A DNA stretch of 6,017 nt. It comes from Syntrophaceae bacterium. GTDB lineage: Bacteria; Desulfobacterota; Syntrophorhabdia; Syntrophorhabdales; WCHB1-27. Position numbers and translations under genes: made by a program. Location of the stretch: the NCBI GenBank assembly GCA_003165115.1, contig PLSJ01000345.1:1-6017 (forward strand), given 5' to 3'. This document shows positions 1-4,945 of this stretch, piece by piece (positions within the stretch are counted from its first letter, which is position 1; each line of letters starts with the position of its first letter). Under the pieces are notes generated by a model. The model searched no databases, was not told the origin of the DNA, and saw only the letters and a list, made by a program, of their open reading frames with translations.

Positions 1-124
1 GCTGGGCCTGGGCCAGCAACACACGCGTGTCCGTCTGCTCCATCGCATGTGTCGCGCAAGGGTTAACCCAAAGGGGGCTGCCTATAATGACGCAAAGAAA
101 TACCAAGGCCAATCTCTTCTTCAT
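1..124 (-). CDS. N-terminal fragment of an exported protein of unknown function (runs off the window)
   Basis: Only the first 41 codons are inside the window; the gene continues past base 1. The start ATG (bases 124-122) follows a GGAGGG ribosome site at 133-128, about 3-4 bases away. The peptide begins MKKRLALVFL and continues with a hydrophobic core (residues 5-20). It reaches a plausible signal peptidase I site after Ala27 (THA followed by Met28). This is a textbook Sec signal peptide, so the mature protein is probably periplasmic, outer-membrane or secreted. Cys23 lies in an N-P-C context that does not fit a lipobox, so a lipoprotein is unlikely. A well-formed promoter lies 59-87 bases upstream. 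The mature part seen (residues 28-41) is too short to assign a family. The gene is divergent from the exported-protein pair starting at 419. Confidence 0.72.
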   Translation of the reverse strand, partial: MKKRLALVFLCVIIGSPLWVNPCATHAMEQTDTRVLLAQAQ

Positions 125-182
125 AAACCCTCCATAAGAGAGGTTCAAGCCACTCGCCTGCCTCTCGTCGTTCGCCACAACA

Positions 183-211
183 AGTATGCCGTGACGATGT
201 CTCATAGTCAA
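183..211 (-). promoter_or_regulatory. Predicted sigma-70-type promoter for the leftward exported-protein gene
   Basis: On the minus strand, TTGACT (bases 211-206, 5 of 6 consensus positions) is followed after exactly 17 bases by CATACT (188-183, 4 of 6). Transcription would start near base 176, giving a leader of roughly 50 bases that contains the GGAGGG ribosome site of the gene starting at 124. This is one of the better promoter matches in the window, but it is predicted by eye only. Confidence 0.5.
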
Positions 212-250
212 TACTCGCCGCCCTTACCTCACGTCGTCACGCATTCGAAG

Positions 251-330
251 AAGGTTACAAGGTCTGCAAGAGCATCAAGAAACCGGGCTTTCCCATGACC
301 CGCAAGAAAAGTTTTTCACCTTGTAACCTT
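251..330. repeat. Perfect 13-bp inverted repeat with 54-bp spacer; each arm a tandem AAGGT repeat
   Basis: AAGGTTACAAGGT at 251-263 is the exact reverse complement of ACCTTGTAACCTT at 318-330. Each arm is built as AAGGT-TAC-AAGGT, a direct repeat with an 8-base period. Such arms resemble paired half-sites for a dimeric regulator, here two sites in opposite orientation within the divergent promoter region. The arms are too far apart for a stable terminator-like hairpin. No regulator gene is in the window, so the operator role is an inference. Confidence 0.5.
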
Positions 331-418
331 TTAACGGATTCCCGCGACTTAATTGACAGCAGGCTAAAACAAGGCCGCGACACGAATACTCTTAGAGGAG
401 AGAACAGGGAGGCAGTCA

Positions 419-868
419 ATGAAAAGCAAAGTAGCTGCGATAGTCGTCATAACCCTGGTGGGAGCACTACTCGCCCTTCCCACCACAAGCCATGCGTGGA
501 GAGGAAGAGGAGGCTGGGGCTGGGGTCCGGGCGCTTTCGTGGGAGGCGCCCTGTTAGGCGCCGCTCTCACCGCTCCCTACTACGCGTATCCGCCTCCCGC
601 CTATGCCTACCCACCGCCTCAGGTCGTCTACACGGCCCCGCCGCCGCCCGCTTACGCCTATCCGGCCCAGCCCGCTCCGCCGCCCGCCGCTTTCCAGCCG
701 CCGCCAGCCCCCCAGGTCCAGGGCAGGGGCCAATGGGTCGAGGTGCCGGGCCAGACGGTGAGCAATATGTGGATACCCCCGCATAAGGTATGGGTGCCCG
801 ACAATTCACCCGATAATTCGATGGGTCACCCGACAGGCGGCGACCCTCATATGGAAAACGGGGAGTGA
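419..868 (+). CDS. Exported Pro/Tyr/Ala-rich protein with a WIPPH motif, function unknown
   Basis: The protein has 149 residues. ATG at 419 is set by AGGGAGG at 406-412, six bases upstream. Residues 1-26 form a Sec signal peptide with likely cleavage after SHA26. The mature protein starts with a Trp/Gly/Arg-rich patch (27-38), then a small-residue, glycine-zipper-like segment (about 38-52). Residues 53-100 are a low-complexity stretch built from repeated YAYPPP-like units. A conserved-looking block, WV.VPG-x6-WIPPH-x2-W, lies at 106-125, and the tail is polar. Proteins of this general build (glycine zipper followed by Pro/Tyr runs) are common, poorly characterised envelope proteins of proteobacteria; I recognise no named family. 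The next gene begins two bases after this stop and carries the same WIPPH block, so the two are probably co-transcribed and act together in the periplasm or outer envelope. Confidence 0.8.
   Translation: MKSKVAAIVVITLVGALLALPTTSHAWRGRGGWGWGPGAFVGGALLGAALTAPYYAYPPPAYAYPPPQVVYTAPPPPAYAYPAQPAPPPAAFQPPPAPQVQGRGQWVEVPGQTVSNMWIPPHKVWVPDNSPDNSMGHPTGGDPHMENGE
860..865 (+). promoter_or_regulatory. Ribosome binding site that fixes the start of the second exported protein
   Basis: GGGGAG at 860-865 lies five bases before ATG 871 and sits inside the last codons of the upstream gene. It favours ATG 871 over the in-frame GTG at 865, which would overlap this site. The layout implies translational coupling of the two genes. 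Confidence 0.55.
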
Positions 869-870
869 CC

Positions 871-1335
871 ATGAAAAGGGCATTGACGGTTTTTGTGCTT
901 GCGACGCTCTTTGCCTGTCTCTTCGCTTCTCAAACGAGCTATGCCCAGGCGAGCGGAGAGGGCACCACGCTTCCATCCACGCAAGGGTCCGCCCCTGCCG
1001 GCGCCGCGGGGGCCTGGGTGCAAGTCCCCGGTGAATCGATAGGAGGCACATGGATCCCTCCTCACTGGGCCTGGTCGCCCGCCCCCGGACAGCCCCGCCC
1101 CGTGCCGTACCCTGTCCCGGCGTATGCCCTCGTCCCCGCCCCCAACTTCGGGAGCGTCCTTACCGATATCATTTTCCTGCGGCCCCTCGGTATTGCCGGA
1201 TTGGCCCTCGGCACCGCGGCCGCCATCGTGGCCACGCCGTTCGCCCTCCCGAGCGGGAGCATGGGCGTGGTGGGGAGCACGCTCATCGTGGCGCCCTATG
1301 ACTTCACCTTCCGCAGGCCCCTGGGGGTCTGGTAA
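871..1335 (+). CDS. Exported protein with a WIPPH motif and an RPLG-flanked hydrophobic segment, function unknown
   Basis: The protein has 154 residues from ATG 871. The signal peptide covers residues 1-25, with cleavage after SYA25. The block WV.VPG-x6-WIPPH-x2-W at 49-68 matches the block in the upstream protein in spacing and in most fixed residues. After a Pro-rich linker (69-92) comes FLRPLG (102-107), a hydrophobic Ala/Gly segment (108-127) that could span or insert into a membrane, and a LPSGS turn. A second hydrophobic strand follows, and the end is FRRPLGVW (147-154). From memory, the layout RPLG, hydrophobic run, PFxLPSG, then a terminal RPLG recurs in small uncharacterised proteobacterial proteins, but I cannot name a curated family. 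The start lies two bases past the upstream stop. Products acting together in the cell envelope is my inference. Confidence 0.78.
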   Translation: MKRALTVFVLATLFACLFASQTSYAQASGEGTTLPSTQGSAPAGAAGAWVQVPGESIGGTWIPPHWAWSPAPGQPRPVPYPVPAYALVPAPNFGSVLTDIIFLRPLGIAGLALGTAAAIVATPFALPSGSMGVVGSTLIVAPYDFTFRRPLGVW

Positions 1336-1397
1336 CATTGGGTAAGGGGCTTATACGTTGGTGGAGGGGGCTGGTCTCCTCGGGGAATGGAGCCGCC

Positions 1398-2498
1398 CTA
1401 TTCTTTCCAGTCGAAGAATTCCTTGAACTTCTCTTTGAACCCCGTTGTGCGGGATGCGTCGCCGTTGTGCCGCAATTCCCTGGAGAGCTGTTCGAGCAGG
1501 TCACGCTGCCGGTCGGTCACCGTCTTTGGGACCGCTATATGGAGATGGACGAACTGGTCGCCCCTTCCGTACCCGTTGGTCTTCGGGACGCCGTGACCCT
1601 TCAGCCGGAAGACCTTCTCCGCTGACGTTCCCGGCGGGACCTTCAGGTTGAGCTCTCCCCCGAGGACGGGTACCGTGATCTCTCCGCCCAGGCAGACTGT
1701 CGGAAAATCGACCTCGGTGTGCACGTAGATATCATCGCCTTCGCGCTCGAATATCGGGTGCTCCCGCACTTTCAGCACGATGTAGAGGTCGCCCGCCACC
1801 GAATCCTGCGGACCCTGGGCGCCCTCACCCCTCATCTTCAGGCGGATGCCCGTATCGACGCCGGGAGGGACGTTGATCTTCAGGGCCTTCTTTGTCCTGA
1901 CAAATCCCTTGCCTTTGCAGGTCTTGCACGGGTCCTTGATGAAATAGCCTTCACCGCCGCAGTACTCACAGGTCCTGTTGATAGTGAAGAAGCCCTGGGT
2001 GTATCTCACCTGGCCTCTCCCGTTACAGGTCTTGCAGACGGTCGGCTGAAATCCCGGCTCGATCCTCGACCCCTTGCAGGAAGAGCACTTCACCTCGTAG
2101 GGGAGCTCGATGTTCTTCTCGACGCCGAAGACCGCCTCTTCGAATTCTATCTCCAGATTATAGCGGAGGTCTTCCCCTTTCCGGGTCCTCCTCCGCTGCG
2201 TATTTCCAAAGAAATCGTTGAAAAGATCGCCGAAGATGTCGTCGAAATTCCGGGTAAAACCGAAATCGTAGGCGCCGGATTGGTCGGAAGTGCCGAAGCG
2301 GTCGAAGCCTGCCCGCTTCTGCGGGTCGCCCAGCACCTGGTAGGCCTGATTTATTTCCTTGAATTTTTCTTCCGCTTCCCGGTCACCCGGGTTGCGGTCG
2401 GGGTGATAGGTCAGGGCGAGCTTTCTGTAAGCCTTCTTTATTTCTTCATCGGTTGCGCCGTTGGCGACACCCAGGATATCGTAATAGTTCTTTCCCAT
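1398..2498 (-). CDS. dnaJ: Chaperone protein DnaJ (type I J-protein)
   Basis: DnaJ binds unfolded clients and stimulates DnaK ATP hydrolysis in the cytoplasm. The 366-residue protein has the full type I plan. The J domain (about 5-68) carries the essential HPD triad at 32-34. A short Gly/Phe-rich linker with DIFGDLF follows (about 75-98). The zinc-binding region has four CxxC pairs at C138/C141, C155/C158, C177/C180 and C191/C194; the first repeat reads CSSCKGSR and so lacks the final Gly. The client-binding beta domains run to about residue 340, and the end is a basic, Phe-rich tail. Length is normal for the family. It is the last gene of the hrcA-grpE-dnaJ unit, 14 bases after grpE. I see no Shine-Dalgarno sequence before ATG 2498, so initiation may depend on coupling to grpE. 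dnaK is not between grpE and dnaJ. Confidence 0.98.
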   Translation of the reverse strand: MGKNYYDILGVANGATDEEIKKAYRKLALTYHPDRNPGDREAEEKFKEINQAYQVLGDPQKRAGFDRFGTSDQSGAYDFGFTRNFDDIFGDLFNDFFGNTQRRRTRKGEDLRYNLEIEFEEAVFGVEKNIELPYEVKCSSCKGSRIEPGFQPTVCKTCNGRGQVRYTQGFFTINRTCEYCGGEGYFIKDPCKTCKGKGFVRTKKALKINVPPGVDTGIRLKMRGEGAQGPQDSVAGDLYIVLKVREHPIFEREGDDIYVHTEVDFPTVCLGGEITVPVLGGELNLKVPPGTSAEKVFRLKGHGVPKTNGYGRGDQFVHLHIAVPKTVTDRQRDLLEQLSRELRHNGDASRTTGFKEKFKEFFDWKE

Positions 2499-2512
2499 GT
2501 TGGTGCGATAGT

Positions 2513-3109
2513 TTACACCGTTTCAGGCGTCTTCGCAACGGATACCATCGAAGGCCTCAGCAGCCTTCCGTCCATCATGTACCCTTTCTGGAACTCGCCC
2601 ACGACGGTACCGGGCTCGACCCCGTCCTTTTCTTCCTGGTAGACGGCTTCATGCAGGTTCGGGTCGAAGGTTTTACCCGCCGCCTCGATCCGGGTCACGT
2701 CGAATTTCTCCAGCACCTTCAGGAACCCGTTCAGAGTGAGCGCAACACCTTCCGCGATGCTCTTCGCTTCTTCGCTCTTTCCCGCGTGCTCGATCGCCCT
2801 TTCCAGGTTGTCGATTACCGGCAGCAATTCCTTGATCAGCGTTTCGTTCCCGAACCTGAGGACGTCCTGTTTCTCCCTCGCCTTCAGCTTCTTGAAATTC
2901 TCGAATTCCGCCTGCTGGTAAAGCATCCTTTCCTTCAGCTCTTCCGCCTGTTTTTCCTTCTCCGCGAGGCACGCGTTCAGCTCTTCGACGATCTCTTCCT
3001 TCTTCTTCTTTTTGTCCTCTTCGTGCCCGGCCTCCCGATGCTCTTCCTTCTTGCCCTTCCCCTGCTCTCCGCTCGTATTGCCGTGCTTGTCTTTCTCTTT
3101 ATCGCTCAT
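2513..3109 (-). CDS. grpE: Nucleotide exchange factor GrpE
   Basis: GrpE releases ADP from DnaK so that client proteins can leave; it works as a cytoplasmic dimer. The 198-residue protein begins with a Lys/Glu-rich disordered tail (1-40). A long helix with coiled-coil character follows (about 38-105, including [14 protein letters not shown] at 95-108). The beta head (about 135-198) carries the family signature [10 protein letters not shown] at 148-157 and [18 protein letters not shown] at 176-193. I chose ATG 3109, not the more upstream in-frame ATG at 3250. The latter would overlap 130 bases of hrcA and add residues unlike GrpE, while a GAGG ribosome site sits six bases before 3109. It lies 8 bases after hrcA and 14 before dnaJ, so the three are one operon. 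Confidence 0.97.
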   Translation of the reverse strand: MSDKEKDKHGNTSGEQGKGKKEEHREAGHEEDKKKKKEEIVEELNACLAEKEKQAEELKERMLYQQAEFENFKKLKAREKQDVLRFGNETLIKELLPVIDNLERAIEHAGKSEEAKSIAEGVALTLNGFLKVLEKFDVTRIEAAGKTFDPNLHEAVYQEEKDGVEPGTVVGEFQKGYMMDGRLLRPSMVSVAKTPETV

Positions 3110-3115
3110 GTCCAG

Positions 3116-3120
3116 CCTCA
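3116..3120 (-). promoter_or_regulatory. grpE ribosome site overlapping the hrcA stop codon
   Basis: On the minus strand TGAGG (3120-3116) contains the hrcA stop TGA (3120-3118) and the GAGG core of the grpE ribosome site, six bases before ATG 3109. Stop and ribosome site sharing bases points to translational coupling, and it decides the grpE start. Confidence 0.6.
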
Positions 3121-4149
3121 CATAATCCGGAGCAGGTCGGTTACCGCCCGAGCCGTATAATGCACTATGGGTATTATCCTTGAATAGTTCATGCGCAAGG
3201 GGCCTATCACGCCCAACACCCCGTGATGCATCCGGTCGATCTGGTAGCATGACGTGATGATACTCATGTCCCTCATTTCCTTCACTTCGGTCTCCGCCCC
3301 TATGATCACGTTTATTCCTTCCTGCTCCATGCTCTTATCGAGCAGTTTCAGCAGGTTTTCCTTTCTTTCGAACGCATGGAAGAGGTCTCTCAGCCTGTTG
3401 ATGTCGGAGAGCTCGGGCACACCGATGAAGCGCGACGTCCCCTCCAGGTAGACTTCCCTCTCTTCTTCCTTGCTCATGATCTGCTCAAGGACGTCCATGA
3501 TCTTGTCCATGAGAGACTGGAACGCCTCCCGGTCTCTCGCCATGTCCTCGAATATGCTCTTCCTCAGCGAATAAAAAGGCAGGCCCTCGCACCTCTCGTT
3601 CATGTACTCTTTCATGCCCTGCAAAACGTCCTGGGAAAACTCTTCCCCGGTCGTCACGAGCCTGGTGTGGACCATACCGGAAGAGGTCACGAATACGGCG
3701 AGGATGGTCGTCCTGGACAGCTTGACGAATTCGACTTCCTTGAAGAGCATGAAATCGACTTTGGGCTCGACCACGATGCCCGTGTAGTTGCAGAGGTTCG
3801 CGAGCGCCCGCGACGCGTCTCCCATGATCTCCTCGACCTGGGAATAGCGATGGCTCGCAAGCGTCTCCAGCACATGGAGCTCCCGTTTTCCGAGGGAACG
3901 GGGCACCAGCAGGCTGTTCACGTAATATCTGAACGCCTTTCCCGTGGGGACCCTCCCGGCGACCACGTGGGGCTTGTAGAGAAACCCCTGCTCCTCCAGA
4001 TCGACCATGACGTTCCTGATGGTGGCCGAGCTCCACCTGTTGCCGATCAGCTTCGACAGCGTCCTCGACCCTACCGGCTCGGCCGAGTCGATGTAGCTGG
4101 TCATTATCAGCTCCAGGACTTTTTTCTCCCTCTCGGTCAATGTTTCCAT
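3118..4149 (-). CDS. hrcA: Heat-inducible transcription repressor HrcA
   Basis: HrcA is the dimeric repressor of class I heat-shock genes; in characterised species it binds CIRCE operators and is kept active by GroEL. The 343-residue protein has normal family length. The N-terminal winged helix (about 1-80) shows YIDSAEPVGSRTLS at 19-32, SSATIRNVM at 40-48 and PHVVAGRVPT at 60-69. The family usually has Thr-Ser where this protein has Val62-Val63. The central GAF-like and dimerisation domains follow. The end carries GPLRMNYSRIIPIVHYTA near residue 315, a typical HrcA C-terminal block. It is the first gene of the operon with grpE and dnaJ. Upstream there is a likely promoter and an imperfect inverted repeat but no recognisable CIRCE. 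The ribosome site is weak (GGA, 4158-4156), and the leader may be only about 10 bases. Confidence 0.97.
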   Translation of the reverse strand: METLTEREKKVLELIMTSYIDSAEPVGSRTLSKLIGNRWSSATIRNVMVDLEEQGFLYKPHVVAGRVPTGKAFRYYVNSLLVPRSLGKRELHVLETLASHRYSQVEEIMGDASRALANLCNYTGIVVEPKVDFMLFKEVEFVKLSRTTILAVFVTSSGMVHTRLVTTGEEFSQDVLQGMKEYMNERCEGLPFYSLRKSIFEDMARDREAFQSLMDKIMDVLEQIMSKEEEREVYLEGTSRFIGVPELSDINRLRDLFHAFERKENLLKLLDKSMEQEGINVIIGAETEVKEMRDMSIITSCYQIDRMHHGVLGVIGPLRMNYSRIIPIVHYTARAVTDLLRIM

Positions 4150-4194
4150 AGCTTATCCACACTATAAGTTAATGATATCGTCCGTCTTTGTCAA
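4150..4194 (-). promoter_or_regulatory. Predicted hrcA operon promoter with an overlapping inverted-repeat operator candidate
   Basis: On the minus strand a perfect TTGACA (4194-4189) is followed after 17 bases by TAACTT (4171-4166, 3 of 6). A better -10 hexamer, TATAGT (4166-4161), lies 22 bases away, which is too far. AACTTAT (4170-4164) and ATAAGCT (4156-4150) form an inverted repeat, 6 of 7 matching, around AGTGTGG. It covers the -10 and runs up to the ATG. A repressor bound there would block the promoter, which suits HrcA autoregulation, but the sequence is not CIRCE (TTAGCACTC-N9-GAGTGCTAA). Confidence 0.4.
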
Positions 4195-4385
4195 GGAATC
4201 CAAGCCTTCACGCCATGTTGCGGACGCCAGGGCCCGGACCGTCCCCCACGTGCGCCCACGGATCCACCTTCCCTATTCTACATGTTCCCCGTGCCCGTGT
4301 AAACGGGTCTCGCCTTAGCCCGAAACTTCTTGAAAAGGCTGCTGCGGGTGATTACTAGTAATAACGCTCCAGGGAGGCGGCGGCC
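4195..4385. other. Remainder of the hrcA-slp divergent spacer
   Basis: The whole spacer between hrcA (start 4149) and the lipoprotein gene (start 4386) is 236 bases. Between about 4195 and 4325 I see no gene and no strong regulatory site. The only structure is a small hairpin, CCCGT-GTAA-ACGGG (4294-4307), with a GNRA-type loop and no T tract. The right end holds the slp promoter and palindrome region (4330-4362) and the ribosome site AGGGAGG (4371-4377). Confidence 0.5.
4330..4362 (+). promoter_or_regulatory. Possible slp promoter with a perfect 12-bp palindrome
   Basis: TTGAAA at 4330-4335 is a plausible -35 element. At usual spacing the -10 would fall on TACTAG (4353-4358), a poor match. 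That position lies inside ATTACTAGTAAT (4351-4362), a perfect 12-bp palindrome just before the ribosome site. The overlap suggests a regulator site on a weak promoter. CTTGAAA (4329-4335) also resembles a heat-shock sigma -35, but no matching CCCAT-type -10 follows. Confidence 0.3.
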
Positions 4386-4928
4386 ATGCGAAAACTTCTC
4401 TTTGTCGGTCTGGTCCTTCTCTTGCTTTCCTCATGCGCGACGGTGTTGAAGAAAGACCTGATGGAAACGGGCATACGGGACTTCTCTCTGGAGGACCTGA
4501 CCAGGAACCCGGAAGCGTCCAAGGGGAAGTCCTACATTCTCGGCGGTATGATCGCCGGCGCCACCGTAACGGGGGCCGGGTTTCTTATCGATGCCCAGTA
4601 CGTCCCCGTGGATTCCGCCGGATACCTCAAAGAGCAGCCGCCGGACGGCCGGTTTTTCGCGCTTTACCCCAAAGAGATGGGCACACTCGATCCCGCGCTT
4701 TACAGCACGGGGAGGCAGATAACGCTGGCAGGCATATTTATCGGCACCCAGTCGGGCAAGATCGGACAAATGGACTATCTGTTGCCCCTGTTCCGGATCG
4801 AACAGATATTCTTGTGGCCGAAGCCCCAACTGTACCCTTCTTACTACTGGGACCCCTATTGGGGGCCATGGTGGGGGCCTTCCTGGCTGCCCTACGGATA
4901 CCCGCCCTACGGGTACCCTTACTACTAG
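4386..4928 (+). CDS. Slp-family outer-membrane lipoprotein with an aromatic C-terminal tail
   Basis: The protein has 180 residues. ATG 4386 is set by AGGGAGG at 4371-4377, eight bases upstream. A lipoprotein signal ends in the lipobox LSSC with Cys17 as the lipidated residue; Ala at +2 fits outer-membrane sorting. The body (about 30-145) has Slp-family features: a glycine-rich strand with ILGG at 51-54, YVPVDSAGY at 72-80, DGRFF at 87-91, then LYSTGRQITLAGIFIG at 105-120 and a closing region before FLWP at 142-145. Slp proteins are small outer-membrane lipoproteins, induced in E. coli by carbon starvation and stationary phase; the molecular role is unclear. Residues 144-180 form a tail made almost only of Trp, Tyr, Pro and Gly, which is likely surface-sticky or disordered. 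It is divergent from hrcA and convergent with the MetE-like gene. I leave the symbol blank because orthology to E. coli slp is not shown. Confidence 0.9.
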   Translation: MRKLLFVGLVLLLLSSCATVLKKDLMETGIRDFSLEDLTRNPEASKGKSYILGGMIAGATVTGAGFLIDAQYVPVDSAGYLKEQPPDGRFFALYPKEMGTLDPALYSTGRQITLAGIFIGTQSGKIGQMDYLLPLFRIEQIFLWPKPQLYPSYYWDPYWGPWWGPSWLPYGYPPYGYPYY

Positions 4929-4945
4929 CGGCGTTACGTCGCCGC
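4928..4945. other. GC-rich hairpin spanning both convergent stop codons
   Basis: GCGGCG (4928-4933) and CGCCGC (4940-4945) form a perfect 6-bp stem with a 6-base loop. It includes the last base of the slp stop and the whole stop of the MetE-like gene (4936-4934). It could slow polymerase coming from either side, but neither strand has a following T tract, so it is not a standard intrinsic terminator. Confidence 0.4.

Larger units (their letters stand above)
125..418. other. Divergent intergenic region between two exported-protein units
   Basis: This 294-base stretch separates the leftward gene (start 124) from the rightward pair (start 419). It contains the leftward promoter (183-211) and the paired inverted repeat (251-330). 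It ends in the purine-rich ribosome site AGGGAGG (406-412) of the next gene. A TTGACA hexamer at 353-358 is the only strong -35-like element on the plus strand, but no -10 lies at usual spacing, so the rightward promoter is unresolved. I see no convincing gene here: reading frames crossing it overlap the signal peptide gene and have no ribosome site. Confidence 0.6.

Noticed and set aside
47..298. 83-codon plus-strand open frame at the left end
   Set aside because: It overlaps the signal peptide gene on the other strand and runs through promoter-like sequence; no ribosome site and no protein-like composition.
353..390. TTGACA at 353-358 as the promoter of the rightward exported-protein pair
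   Set aside because: No acceptable -10 lies 16-19 bases away; the nearest candidate, AATACT at 385-390, is about 26 bases distant.
538..720. YPPP-type runs as a DNA tandem repeat or mobile element
   Set aside because: The repetition is at the level of low-complexity protein composition; the DNA units vary in length and sequence.
865..870. GTG 865 as start of the second exported protein
   Set aside because: It overlaps the upstream stop and lies within the GGGGAG ribosome site; ATG 871 is correctly spaced and gives a cleaner signal peptide.
1336..1397. Terminator between the second exported protein and dnaJ
   Set aside because: Only weak 4-bp stems such as TAAG-GGG-CTTA (1343-1353) are present and neither strand has a T tract.
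3110..3250. Extended grpE start at ATG 3250
   Set aside because: It would overlap hrcA by over 130 bases and add residues unlike GrpE, while ATG 3109 has a good ribosome site.
1719..4167. Three long open frames on the plus strand opposite dnaJ, grpE and hrcA (307, 235 and 263 codons)
   Set aside because: They are antisense to three certain genes, show no recognisable domains or ribosome sites, and are expected as shadows of biased codon use in GC-rich genes.
4294..4307. CCCGT-GTAA-ACGGG hairpin as an RNA element or terminator
   Set aside because: The stem is only five pairs, has no T tract and no conserved context; this can occur by chance.
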